The notes: a model not told the origin generated them from the sequence alone. DNA of 64,000 nucleotides from Flavobacterium nackdongense (GCF_004355225.1 NZ_CP037933.1:1240001-1304000), one strand, 5' to 3'; shown: positions 25,908 through 34,488, numbered from the stretch's first letter. Numbers and translations are program-made.

Positions 25908-26699
25908 GTGATTAAAGATCGAACTATACAAACAATTGCGGCCTTAAAAAATCATTCGTCTATCAATTATGGGATCAAGACAATGTCAGAAGCTTTTACT
26001 GAAAAACTGTTTTATACTCTTTTTGACTCCAATGCTTCGTTAGACGAGAGCATCGACGAACTTGAAAAATTATTTAAAGGCATTTCGAAAATTTCTTGTA
26101 AAAAACCTGACGCCTTGTGTGATGAAATTTGGAGGAAGTTCCTTGAGAAACTGCCTTTTGTTCTAGAAAAACTGAATCAAGACGCCATTTTTATTTTAGA
26201 AAATGACCCCGCTTCAAATAGTATTGAGGAAGTATATTTAGCGTACCCAGGATTTCATGCTATTGCCATTTATAGGCTCAGTCACGAATTATACTTACTA
26301 GACATGTTACTTTTTTCGAGATTGATGAGCGAGTATGCCCATCGGATAACCGGCACGGATATTCACGCAGGAGCAGAAATAGCTTCGCCATTTTTTATCG
26401 ATCACGCTACAGGAATTGTTATCGGAGAAACCACGGTAATTGAAGAAAATGTAAAATTATACCAAGGGGTTACTTTAGGTGCATTAAGCGTGAGCAAAGA
26501 CCTTAAAAGCACCAAAAGACATCCGACTGTCGAAAAAAATGTTTGCATTTATGCCAATGCTACCATTTTGGGAGGCGAGACAACCATTGGAAAAAATAGC
26601 ATCATCGGAGGAAATACTTGGATTACAAAATCAATTCCAGCAAAATCTGTGGTGACAAATACCACTATAACCGAAGTAAAAATAAAAGAGCTAAAATAG
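25908..26699 (+). CDS. cysE: Serine O-acetyltransferase
   Basis: The 263-residue protein has an N-terminal helical region (about 1-130) and a left-handed beta-helix (about 150-255) with GTDIHAGAEIASPFFIDHATGIVIGETTVI, the catalytic-site pattern of serine acetyltransferases, and YQGVTLGALS. It makes O-acetylserine from serine and acetyl-CoA. The chosen start is GTG at 25908; the segment HSSINYGIKTMSEAFTEKL before the internal ATG (codon 27) looks conserved, so the GTG is favoured. cysM follows after 1 base, forming a cysteine synthesis pair. Confidence 0.9.
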   Translation: MIKDRTIQTIAALKNHSSINYGIKTMSEAFTEKLFYTLFDSNASLDESIDELEKLFKGISKISCKKPDALCDEIWRKFLEKLPFVLEKLNQDAIFILENDPASNSIEEVYLAYPGFHAIAIYRLSHELYLLDMLLFSRLMSEYAHRITGTDIHAGAEIASPFFIDHATGIVIGETTVIEENVKLYQGVTLGALSVSKDLKSTKRHPTVEKNVCIYANATILGGETTIGKNSIIGGNTWITKSIPAKSVVTNTTITEVKIKELK

Positions 26700-26700
26700 A

Positions 26701-27588
26701 ATGAATACCCAAGATATACTGAAACTCATTGGAAACACACCTTTAGTCGAAGCCCGAAATCTCGTTAAAAACAAGAATGTAAAACTCTTTTTTAAAATGG
26801 AAGGAAACAATCCAGGCGGAAGTGTAAAAGATCGACCTGCCTACAACATGATTGTATCTGCTTTAGAAAGAGGCGACTTGAAAAAAGGAGATAAACTTAT
26901 TGAAGCGACGAGCGGAAACACCGGAATTGCCTTGGCGATGATTGCGCAATTGCTTAATATTGAAATCGAATTAATCCTTCCGGAAGATTCAACCAAAGAA
27001 CGCACTCAAACGATGCGAGCTTATGGCGCCACCGTGATTTTGACTCCTGCGAAAGAAGGAATTATCGGCTCGAGAGATTTAGCCGATAAAAAAGTGGCTG
27101 AAGGAGGTTATTTCATGCTCAACCAATTTTCCAACGAAGACAATTGGAAAGCCCACTATAAAACTACTGGACCAGAAATTTGGAGAGATACTCAGGGAAC
27201 CGTCACCCATTTTGTTTCGGCAATGGGAACTACGGGAACCATAATGGGAACTTCGACCTATTTAAAAGAAAAAAATCCTGAAATACAAATTGTAGGTGCA
27301 CAACCTAGCGATGGTTCTCAAATTCCAGGAATCAGAAAGTGGCCTAAGGAATATTTACCAAAAATATTTGACGCTTCAAAAGTAGATACCATCATAGAAG
27401 TTACCGAGCAAGAAGCCCGTGCGATGACCAAAAGATTGGCACTAGAAGAAGGAGTTTTTGCGGGAATGAGCAGTGGTGGTTCTGTAACGGTCGCTTTGAA
27501 ACTCGCCGAACAAATGGAGTCTGGTGTCATCGTAGCTATTATATGCGACCGAGGGGATCGCTACCTATCTTCGGATTTGTTTGATTGA
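26701..27588 (+). CDS. cysM: Cysteine synthase (O-acetylserine sulfhydrylase, CysM-like)
   Basis: The 295-residue PLP enzyme has the Schiff-base lysine in NNPGGSVKDRPAYNM, the substrate loop TSGNTGIALAM, the glycine loop GTTGTIMGTS and EGVFAGMSSGG. Length and the RPAYNM variant point to the CysM subgroup. It converts O-acetylserine and sulfide (or thiosulfate) to cysteine. It lies directly after cysE and both are probably translated from one mRNA. Confidence 0.93.
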   Translation: MNTQDILKLIGNTPLVEARNLVKNKNVKLFFKMEGNNPGGSVKDRPAYNMIVSALERGDLKKGDKLIEATSGNTGIALAMIAQLLNIEIELILPEDSTKERTQTMRAYGATVILTPAKEGIIGSRDLADKKVAEGGYFMLNQFSNEDNWKAHYKTTGPEIWRDTQGTVTHFVSAMGTTGTIMGTSTYLKEKNPEIQIVGAQPSDGSQIPGIRKWPKEYLPKIFDASKVDTIIEVTEQEARAMTKRLALEEGVFAGMSSGGSVTVALKLAEQMESGVIVAIICDRGDRYLSSDLFD

Positions 27589-27591
27589 TAT

Positions 27592-28275
27592 ATGAAATAT
27601 TTTCACTTAATAGTACTACTTTCACTATTTATGGCAGCAAAAGCAAATGCTCAAGATTGGGCCAATTTAAAAAAATACCAAAATGAAAATGCTGCTCTAA
27701 ATCCTCTCGAACTTGGACAAAAAAGAACCGTATTTATGGGCGATTCCATTACCGAGTTCTGGTCGGTGCTGCATCCCGAGTTTTTTGTCGGAAAACCATA
27801 CATTAACCGCGGCATTAGCGGACAAACCACTCCTCAAATGCTAATCCGCTTTCGCGCTGACGTAATTGCATTGAAACCCTCCTTAGTTATAATCATGGCT
27901 GGGACCAATGATATTGCTGGAAATACTGGTCCTTCGACTCTTGAAATGATAACCAACAATATTTTCTCGATGGCGGAATTGGCCAAAGCCAACAACATTA
28001 AAGTAATTTTATGCTCGATCCTACCCGCCTATGATTTTCCTTGGAAACAAGGCTCTTTTCCTGCCGAAAAAATTGCAAAACTAAATACTAGTATAAAAAA
28101 ATATGCCGATGAAAATGAAATCCTTTATTTGGATTACTATTCAGCAATGGTAGATGAACGACAAGGATTGAAAGCCATTTATTCCGAAGATGGAGTGCAT
28201 CCTAATAAAGCAGGATATGAGGTGATGGGACCGATTGTGGAAAAAGGGATAGAGAAAGTGTTGTCGAAAAAATAA
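27592..28275 (+). CDS. Secreted SGNH/GDSL hydrolase
   Basis: The 227-residue protein has a signal peptide (cleavage after ANAQ, about residue 21) and SGNH blocks: FMGDSITEFW (nucleophile Ser), GISGQTTPQML (Gly), IIMAGTNDIAG (Asn) and DGVHPNKAGYEVMG (Asp-x-x-His). It is likely a periplasmic or exported esterase/acylhydrolase on lipids or acetylated sugars; the substrate is not evident. It begins 4 bases after cysM and may share its mRNA. Confidence 0.9.
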   Translation: MKYFHLIVLLSLFMAAKANAQDWANLKKYQNENAALNPLELGQKRTVFMGDSITEFWSVLHPEFFVGKPYINRGISGQTTPQMLIRFRADVIALKPSLVIIMAGTNDIAGNTGPSTLEMITNNIFSMAELAKANNIKVILCSILPAYDFPWKQGSFPAEKIAKLNTSIKKYADENEILYLDYYSAMVDERQGLKAIYSEDGVHPNKAGYEVMGPIVEKGIEKVLSKK

Positions 28276-28299
28276 ACTTAACTGTAATTACTAATAAAA

Positions 28300-29286
28300 A
28301 TGAACTACAGAAAACTAGGCAAAACCAATTTCAACATCTCCGAAATAGCCTTGGGAACTTGGCAAGTGGGCGGAAAATGGGGTTCACCCTTCAATGATAA
28401 AACCGCAGACGAATTGATTAATACGGCTATTGATAATGGCGTGAATTTCATTGATACTGCCGATGTGTATGAAAATGGTTTGAGCGAAACAGCCGTTGGT
28501 AGAGTCGTTCGTTCTCGTTCGGAACGTATTTATGTGGCCACCAAATGCGGTCGCCACATCAATCCACACGTGAATGAAGGCTACCAACCTAAGGTTTTAC
28601 AAAAATTTGTGGAGGACAGTTTGAAAAGAACCGGTCTTGAAACTTTAGATTTAATCCAATTGCATTGTCCGCCAACTGAGGTCTATTATCGTCCCGAAAT
28701 CTTCGAATTGTTTGACCGTTTGAAAGAACAAGGGAAAATTCAAAACTTGGGTGTAAGCGTAGAAAAAGTGGAAGAAGGACTGAAAGCCATTGAATATCCA
28801 AATGTAACCACGGTTCAAATCATTTTCAATCTGTTCCGTCAGCGACCATCCGAATTGTTTTTCAAGGAAGCCCAGAAAAAAGATATAGGTATCATTGCAA
28901 GAGTTCCATTGGCTAGCGGACTTCTGACTGGATTATTCGATTCCAAAACCACTTTTGGAGCGCAAGATCATCGAAATTTCAACCGAAACGGAGCCGCTTT
29001 CGACAAAGGAGAAACCTTCTCGGGAATCGATTATGAATTGGGTTTAAAAGCAGTCGAAGCCTTGAAAGCTTTATTTCCCGGAGTTCAAAATTTGGCGCCA
29101 ATTGCCTTGCAATGGATTTTGAGTTTCAATGAAATCAGTTGTATTATTCCGGGAGCGTCAAAAGCCAGTCACGTAGAATCGAATTTATCGGTTTATGATT
29201 TACCTCCCTTGACAGCAGAGAAAATTGCTGCTATGAATGCAATTTACGAACAATTTATCAAGCCGCAAGTACATCAATTGTGGTAA
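28300..29286 (+). CDS. Aldo/keto reductase
   Basis: The 328-residue (alpha/beta)8 protein has the AKR tetrad context: FIDTADVYENG (Asp and Tyr), YVATKCGRH (Lys) and LIQLHCPP (His replaced at the common LxHxP site by LHCP, His present). GVSVEKVEEGL and CIIPGASKASHVESNL fit the NADPH-binding end. It probably reduces aldehydes or ketones with NADPH in the cytoplasm. The substrate is unknown. Confidence 0.9.
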   Translation: MNYRKLGKTNFNISEIALGTWQVGGKWGSPFNDKTADELINTAIDNGVNFIDTADVYENGLSETAVGRVVRSRSERIYVATKCGRHINPHVNEGYQPKVLQKFVEDSLKRTGLETLDLIQLHCPPTEVYYRPEIFELFDRLKEQGKIQNLGVSVEKVEEGLKAIEYPNVTTVQIIFNLFRQRPSELFFKEAQKKDIGIIARVPLASGLLTGLFDSKTTFGAQDHRNFNRNGAAFDKGETFSGIDYELGLKAVEALKALFPGVQNLAPIALQWILSFNEISCIIPGASKASHVESNLSVYDLPPLTAEKIAAMNAIYEQFIKPQVHQLW

Positions 29287-29310
29287 TTTATTGTAAAAAA
29301 CTTTAACTCA

Positions 29311-29357
29311 AATTCGCAGATTATAAACATTGATTTAAAATCTGTGAATCTGCGGTT
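29311..29357. repeat. Hairpin repeat between the reductase and a membrane protein gene
   Basis: CGCAGATT (29315-29322) pairs with AATCTGCG (29347-29354). No T-run follows, so it looks like a palindromic repeat rather than a terminator. Confidence 0.5.
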
Positions 29358-29373
29358 ACAATAAAAACTAAAA

Positions 29374-29820
29374 ATGTTCAATAAATCCAATTTCAAAGAA
29401 TGGTTTGATCGGTATAAATATGCCGAAATCGCTGCTACATCGGCAGCCTTGGCAAGTTCGCAATTCAGCCGAATCTTTGATGGTTTGGTAACAGCGTATT
29501 TAATCACTTTTGCCGAATATTTTGCGTTTTATGGCGTCGTTGTATTTATGGCGTATCAAAAATTGATCAAAACCAATCGGTTATTGGGTAAAAAAACGTC
29601 TCTGAAAGAATTAGCTATCCTGACTCGAAATTTACTCTTAGAATTTGGCTATCCTGCCCTACTCGATTTCTTTTTCATTCGCCCGTTTTGTATGTATTGG
29701 ATGCCCATTTTGACCGAAAATTATTTTATGGGAATCCTATTCGGGAAAATTTCGGCTGATTCCATTTTCTATGGTCTTGCCATACTTAATTATGAAATGA
29801 TTAAGAGGAAACAAAAATAA
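29374..29820 (+). CDS. Hypothetical membrane protein
   Basis: The 148-residue protein has a basic start (MFNKSNFKEWFDRYKYAE), three to four membrane segments (about 22-40 weak, 44-60, 88-110, 118-140) and a basic end IKRKQK. It has LLLEFGYPALLDFFFIRPFCMYW, rich in aromatic residues. The pattern ERIFDGLVTAY...EYFAFYG is regular, but I recognise no family. It lies 87 bases after the reductase, with a hairpin between. Confidence 0.65.
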   Translation: MFNKSNFKEWFDRYKYAEIAATSAALASSQFSRIFDGLVTAYLITFAEYFAFYGVVVFMAYQKLIKTNRLLGKKTSLKELAILTRNLLLEFGYPALLDFFFIRPFCMYWMPILTENYFMGILFGKISADSIFYGLAILNYEMIKRKQK

Positions 29821-29849
29821 CTTGCACTTAATGAATACTTTAAAGCGTA

Positions 29850-29936
29850 AACCACATAGAAAAAAATTTAACTCGAAGGCGCTTCGCTTATCATAGAATT
29901 ACTTTGTAAATCATTTCCTTGAAAATCTATGAGGTA
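29850..29936. repeat. Imperfect palindromic element with ACATAGA ends
   Basis: ACCACATAGAAAAA at the left pairs imperfectly with AAAATCTATGAGGT at the right (29922-29935), and a GGCGCTTCGC core lies inside. It is similar in layout and motifs (CATAGA arms, GCGAAGCG core) to the larger element at 52195-52419. Confidence 0.5.
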
Positions 29937-30053
29937 AAAAAAACAATCATTCTTAGGTTGCTATAAAAGACTCATTTCTTTGATAAGTTATGGAGGAATA
30001 ACAAGTTTTCAAAAATATTTCCGAATTTGAATTTATAAAACCATTCAAAGACT

Positions 30054-30061
30054 TATTTTTG
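30054..30061 (+). promoter_or_regulatory. -7 box very close to the rlmD start
   Basis: TATTTTTG matches TAnnTTTG and ends only 4 bases before the ATG at 30066. If used, transcription would begin at or next to the start codon, so the message could be leaderless. No TTG is at ideal spacing. Confidence 0.4.
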
Positions 30062-30065
30062 CGCT

Positions 30066-31478
30066 ATGGCAAAGAAAAATACAGACAAGATCGTTTTTGA
30101 TCATATAAAAGTCCTTGATGCAGGTGCAAAAGGCGTATCGGTGGCAAAAGCCCCAGATGGAAAAGTAATTTTTATTCCCAATGTCGTTCCTGGCGACTTG
30201 GTCGATGTGCAAACTTTCAAAAAGCGCAAGGCTTATTATGAAGGAAAAGCGGTACGATTTCACGAATATTCCGAACACAGAATCGAACCTATTTGCGAAC
30301 ATTTTGGCGTGTGTGGCGGTTGCAAATGGCAAAATATGAAATACAGCCAACAATTGTTCTACAAACAAAACGAGGTTTTCAATCATTTGCAACGCATTGG
30401 AAAAATAGCACTTCCCGAGTTTGAACCGATTTTAGGTTCCGAAAAACAATTTTTCTACAGAAATAAAATGGAATTTTCGTTTTCGAACAGCCGTTGGTTG
30501 ACCGAAAAAGAAATTGATAGCACCGAAGATTTAGGCAACCGAAATGCGCTAGGTTTCCATATTCCGAAGATGTGGGACAAGATTTTGGATATTAATAAAT
30601 GCCATTTGCAGGAAGATCCATCAAATGCGATTCGCAACGAGATTCGGGCTTTCGCCAATGAAAATAATTTAACATTCTTCAACCCGAGAAACCACGAAGG
30701 TTTGTTGAGAACCTTGATGATGCGGACTGCTTCGACTGGAGAAATTATGGTTTTGATTCAGTTTTTCGAAAATGACAAAGCCAGTAGAGAATTAATTTTA
30801 GATCATATTTACGAAAAATTCCCGCAGATTACTTCGCTGCAATATGTGGTGAACAATAAAGCCAACGACACTTTATACGACCAAAACATTAAATTGTACA
30901 AAGGAAGAGATTACATTCTGGAAGAAATGGAAGGTTTGAAATTTAGCATTAATGCCAAATCATTTTACCAAACCAATTCCGACCAAGCCTACGAATTGTA
31001 TAAAATTACACGAGATTTTGCTGGATTGACTGGTACAGAAACCGTTTATGATTTATATACCGGAACTGGAACCATTGCTCAATTCGTATCGAAAAAAGCC
31101 AAAAAAGTTATTGGTGTAGAAAGCGTTCCCGAAGCCATTATCGATGCCAAAGCCAACGCGGAACGCAACAATATTACTAATTGTGAATTTTATGTGGGTG
31201 ATATGAAAGTAGTTTTCAACGAAAGTTTTATTGCACAACACGGAAAACCCGATGTGATTATCACGGATCCGCCGCGTGACGGAATGCACAAAGACGTGAT
31301 CGAGCAAATTATGAAAATTGAACCAGAAAAAATCGTTTATGTAAGTTGCAACTCGGCGACACAAGCGAGAGATTTGGCTTTGATGGACGAAAAATACAAG
31401 GTAGCTCGCGTGCGACCCGTAGATATGTTTCCGCAAACGCATCACGTAGAAAATGTTGTACTTTTGGAGAGGAGATAA
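30066..31478 (+). CDS. rlmD: 23S rRNA (uracil-C5)-methyltransferase
   Basis: The 470-residue protein has an N-terminal TRAM-like domain (about 8-65), a [4Fe-4S] cysteine set starting CEHFGVCGGCKWQNM, and a C-terminal Rossmann methyltransferase: YDLYTGTGTIAQF (SAM loop), DVIITDPPRDG and the catalytic cysteine in VYVSCNSATQARDL. This is the RumA/RlmD class that methylates a uracil in 23S rRNA (U1939 in E. coli). The exact target (U1939, U747 or both) cannot be read from sequence. It is followed 79 bases later by a DUF6452 gene in the same direction. Confidence 0.92.
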   Translation: MAKKNTDKIVFDHIKVLDAGAKGVSVAKAPDGKVIFIPNVVPGDLVDVQTFKKRKAYYEGKAVRFHEYSEHRIEPICEHFGVCGGCKWQNMKYSQQLFYKQNEVFNHLQRIGKIALPEFEPILGSEKQFFYRNKMEFSFSNSRWLTEKEIDSTEDLGNRNALGFHIPKMWDKILDINKCHLQEDPSNAIRNEIRAFANENNLTFFNPRNHEGLLRTLMMRTASTGEIMVLIQFFENDKASRELILDHIYEKFPQITSLQYVVNNKANDTLYDQNIKLYKGRDYILEEMEGLKFSINAKSFYQTNSDQAYELYKITRDFAGLTGTETVYDLYTGTGTIAQFVSKKAKKVIGVESVPEAIIDAKANAERNNITNCEFYVGDMKVVFNESFIAQHGKPDVIITDPPRDGMHKDVIEQIMKIEPEKIVYVSCNSATQARDLALMDEKYKVARVRPVDMFPQTHHVENVVLLERR

Positions 31479-31557
31479 TTCGAGATTGCAGATTTTAGTG
31501 AAAATTGAAATTAATTTTTGCCATTGAAATTGCCATTGCCATAGATTTTTAAAACTT

Positions 31558-32097
31558 ATGAAAAAAATAGTTGCTCTATTACTAATAGTACTATTCACTT
31601 CCTCGAGCTGTGAAAAGGATGATATTTGCGATGCCAATACGCCCACAACGCCTCGTTTGGTGATTGATTTTTATAATATCACCACGCCATCGGTTAAGAA
31701 AAATGTAACCGATTTAAAAGTTATTGGAGAGGGAATGACCGAAGGTATTATTTTCAATGAAGGAAGTAGTGGTGAAGCGCAATATCTGGCTAATGGAAGC
31801 AGCATTTCAATTCCACTAAAAACTGATGCCAATAGCACTACCTACAGTTTTATTTTAAATTCTGGCAATCCAAACCCAACGCTGATTGACACGGACAAGG
31901 TTACCTTCAACTACACCAGAAATGATGTTTTTGTGTCGAGAGCCTGTGGTTTTAAAACCCTTTTTACTTTTGTACCCAACAACCCAATCCTCCATATCGC
32001 AGTACCAGCAACGAAAAGCAAATGGATGCAGTTTATAAATATTGAAAAAAGCAACATAGATAACGAAAATGAAACACATATTAAAGTATTTTTTTAG
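31558..32097 (+). CDS. DUF6452 family lipoprotein
   Basis: The 179-residue protein has a lipoprotein signal (LFTSSSCEKDDICD, C18), then beta-rich sequence with PRLVIDFYN, GSSISIPLKTDANSTTYSFIL, VTFNYTRNDVFVSRACGFKTLF and a tail ETHIKVFF. I assign DUF6452 from memory; the family is confined to Flavobacteria-type organisms and has no known role. Its last 29 bases overlap the start of the DUF6048 gene, so the two are coupled, and both follow rlmD. Confidence 0.75.
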   Translation: MKKIVALLLIVLFTSSSCEKDDICDANTPTTPRLVIDFYNITTPSVKKNVTDLKVIGEGMTEGIIFNEGSSGEAQYLANGSSISIPLKTDANSTTYSFILNSGNPNPTLIDTDKVTFNYTRNDVFVSRACGFKTLFTFVPNNPILHIAVPATKSKWMQFINIEKSNIDNENETHIKVFF

Positions 32098-32896
32098 TTT
32101 TTGTCTATTGTTGTCAATGATAATGACAAATGCACAAGACACGATTCCCAGCAAAACGCAGCTCGAAAGAACGAAAATTGTTGGCGAAATTCCTAAAGCA
32201 CCCAAACCAGCCACAAAAAAAACCACAAAAACGCCCAAGGCTGACACTATTGTGCCAGTTAAAAAAGACCGCTATGGCGTGCGTGTAGGAGTTGATTTAT
32301 ACAAACTGACTAGAGGTTTATACGATGAAAACTATAAAGGAATAGAGCTCGTTGGTGATTACCGGTTGACCAAAAAATATTTTTTAGCAGCTGAACTAGG
32401 AAGTGAAGATAAAACAACCGAAGATGACCGCTTGAATACAACCACCAAAGGAACCTACATCAAAGGCGGATTCGATTACAATGCCTACAACAATTGGCTC
32501 GATATGGAGAACATCATTTCTATAGGTTTGCGCGCTGGTTTTAGCGCATTTAGTCAAGAATTGAACAGCTACAAAATTTACAATCCTCATCCCTATTGGG
32601 GAGAAATGCCGCCGATTGCTTCCGGGGAAACTTTTAGTGGCCTCACTGCGGGTTGGATTGAAGTGGTTGCAGGCGTAAAAGTAAAAGTATACAATAATAT
32701 ATTTGTAGGCTTCAGCCTTCGATTGAACACACTTCTTTACGAAAAGAAACCCAGTGACAACTTCGAAAATTTATATATTCCGGGATTCAATAGAACTTAT
32801 GATGGGAACTTTGGCGCTGGTTTCAACTACACAGTGACCTATTTTATTCCCCTGTATAAAAAGACTGTAAAACCAAAGGAAAACAGTAAAGGATAA
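32069..32896 (+). CDS. DUF6048 family outer-membrane-like protein
   Basis: The 275-residue protein has a signal peptide (cleavage near TNAQ, about 22), a proline/lysine-rich linker (KPATKKTTKTPKAD), and then alternating beta-strands with KDRYGVRVGVDLYKLTRGL, GIELVGDYRLTKKYFLAAELG, GTYIKGGFDYNAYN and FGAGFNYTVTYFIPLY, which look like a small beta-barrel. It overlaps the DUF6452 gene, suggesting that lipoprotein and barrel work together in the outer membrane. Function is unknown. Confidence 0.78.
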   Translation: MKHILKYFFSFCLLLSMIMTNAQDTIPSKTQLERTKIVGEIPKAPKPATKKTTKTPKADTIVPVKKDRYGVRVGVDLYKLTRGLYDENYKGIELVGDYRLTKKYFLAAELGSEDKTTEDDRLNTTTKGTYIKGGFDYNAYNNWLDMENIISIGLRAGFSAFSQELNSYKIYNPHPYWGEMPPIASGETFSGLTAGWIEVVAGVKVKVYNNIFVGFSLRLNTLLYEKKPSDNFENLYIPGFNRTYDGNFGAGFNYTVTYFIPLYKKTVKPKENSKG

Positions 32897-32915
32897 AATT
32901 TCGTTAGTTTTATAA

Positions 32916-32968
32916 TTCGTACATCGCATTTTGTACTTCGTAAATCGTACTTCGTAAATCGTACTTCC
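32916..32968. repeat. Tandem repeat of TCGTACTTCGTAAA units
   Basis: About three copies of a 14-base unit related to TCGTACTTCGTAAA lie between the convergent DUF6048 gene and the small membrane-protein gene at 32972. The first copy is degenerate. Confidence 0.7.
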
Positions 32969-32971
32969 TGA

Positions 32972-33208
32972 TTACCCGATTTCCTTAATTCCTTTAATAA
33001 AAATCCAAGACATAAAGAGTTTTTCGCCCTCTTTTGTTTTGGCAGCCTTGAATTGGGGAGCCAAAATAGTTCCTATCACAAAAGCTGTCAAAGAAACCCA
33101 TATTCCCTCTAAATGGGTATAATTCCCAAGCAAAAATCGGAATAAAACAAATAATATTCCAAAACATCCCAGTTGGTATAAAAAAGCACGTACTTGTAAT
33201 TTTGTCAT
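32972..33208 (-). CDS. Hypothetical two-helix membrane protein
   Basis: The 78-residue protein has two hydrophobic helices (about 9-27 and 34-50) separated by NYTHLEG, with the basic-acidic stretch KAAKTKEGEKL and an end GIKEIG. I recognise no named family. It lies after the RlmL-like gene in the same direction, with a C-rich inverted repeat between the two. Confidence 0.65.
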   Translation of the reverse strand: MTKLQVRAFLYQLGCFGILFVLFRFLLGNYTHLEGIWVSLTAFVIGTILAPQFKAAKTKEGEKLFMSWIFIKGIKEIG

Positions 33209-33211
33209 ATT

Positions 33212-33336
33212 AGCCCCCTAACCCCCGAAGGGGGAATCCTATTAGGGGTAAATAGGGTTTTATAAATTTAAAAAATAAATACTAATTAATATTTTCGGAA
33301 AAACTACTACATTCCCCCTTCGGGGGTTAGGGGGCT
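33212..33336. repeat. Inverted pair of C-rich palindromic repeats
   Basis: The 26 bases at 33212-33237 recur as an exact reverse complement at 33311-33336. Each unit has CCCCC and GGGGG arms. They flank about 73 bases of very AT-rich sequence. The right copy encodes the last residues (SPLTPEGGM) of the RlmL-like methyltransferase, the left copy starts 3 bases before the small membrane-protein start codon on the minus strand. A third copy lies at 13900-13926. Confidence 0.88.
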
Positions 33337-34488
33337 TTGAAACTTCGTTCTCTTACTACCTTCGTACATCTCATATTTTACCAATCTCGCTTCGATACTG
33401 GCGTTGAAAAGTTTGATTTTTCGAGAAGGTTTCAATCCAACGAATTTCAAAGCTTCGAGATTTCCGGTAATGAACCACGCATTGGTGCCGGGGTAATTTT
33501 TTTTCAAAGTATCGCCAATATTCTTGTAGAATTGCTCCATATGAATGTCCAATCGTTCATCATAAGGCGGATTGAACACGATGTGCAACTTGCCTTGCGA
33601 CGTTTTCTCTGTGTCGAAAAAGTTACGTTCTTCGATGCTGATGTATTCCTCTAAATTGGCATTTCTAATATTGTCTTTGGCTTTCGCAACTGCCGATGGT
33701 GCTTTGTCATACCCTTTTATAGTGTAGTGAAATTCTCTAACTTTTTTCAGTAAGGAATCCATAATTTGGTCAAACAAATCGTTGTCCCAATCGTTCCATT
33801 TTTCGAAAGCAAATTCCTTACGGTTGATGTTGGCTGGAATATTACAAGCAATCATTGCCGCTTCTGCCAAGAAAGTTCCTGAACCACACATTGGATCCAA
33901 GAAATCGCTTTGACCCTCCCAACCCGAAAGCAAAAGGATTCCCGCTGCTAAAACTTCGTTGATAGGCGCAATATTCGTTGCTAACCGATATCCACGTTGG
34001 TGTAATGAATTTCCAGAAGTATCCAATGCTACCGAAACTTGGTCTTTGTCAATATGAATATTAATTCGCAAATCGGGATGAATTTTCTCGATGCTCGGAC
34101 GTTGACCGGTTCTTTCTCTGAATTGATCGACGATGGCATCTTTACATTTTTGTGAAATAAACTCCGAATGATTAAAATAAGTGGAGTGCACGGTGGCATC
34201 AATCACAAAAGTCTGATTGGCACTGAGGTATTTCGACCAATTGACTCCCGAAATTCCTTTGTACAATGCTTGTTCGTTGGTCGCTTTAAAAGAATAGATG
34301 GGTTTCAATATTTTCAAAGCCGTTCTCAAAGATAAATTAGCTTTGTACATAAACCCTTTATCCCCTTTGAAACTCACCATCCGCACACCTTGCTCGACCT
34401 CTTGAGCGCCCAGCATTTTCAACTCGTTTGCCAATATTTCTTCAAAACCAAAAAAGGTTTTGGCAATCATTCTAAAATTATTTTCCAT
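33307..34488 (-). CDS. THUMP-domain RNA methyltransferase (RlmL N-terminal-like)
   Basis: ATG at 34488 gives MENNFRMIAKTFFGFEEILA, the expected start; a codon 39 bases upstream is less likely. The 393-residue protein has an N-terminal ferredoxin-like/THUMP RNA-binding part (about 1-160) and a methyltransferase domain with DFLDPMCGSGTFLAEAAM and the N6/N2-type motif IVFNPPYDERL. The NPPY motif and order fit the RlmL/Trm-G10-like group that makes N2-methylguanosine in 23S rRNA (G2445) or tRNA. It lacks the RlmK half fused in E. coli. The C-terminal SPLTPEGGM is derived from a palindromic repeat. Confidence 0.88.
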   Translation of the reverse strand: MENNFRMIAKTFFGFEEILANELKMLGAQEVEQGVRMVSFKGDKGFMYKANLSLRTALKILKPIYSFKATNEQALYKGISGVNWSKYLSANQTFVIDATVHSTYFNHSEFISQKCKDAIVDQFRERTGQRPSIEKIHPDLRINIHIDKDQVSVALDTSGNSLHQRGYRLATNIAPINEVLAAGILLLSGWEGQSDFLDPMCGSGTFLAEAAMIACNIPANINRKEFAFEKWNDWDNDLFDQIMDSLLKKVREFHYTIKGYDKAPSAVAKAKDNIRNANLEEYISIEERNFFDTEKTSQGKLHIVFNPPYDERLDIHMEQFYKNIGDTLKKNYPGTNAWFITGNLEALKFVGLKPSRKIKLFNASIEARLVKYEMYEGSKRTKFQSPLTPEGGM

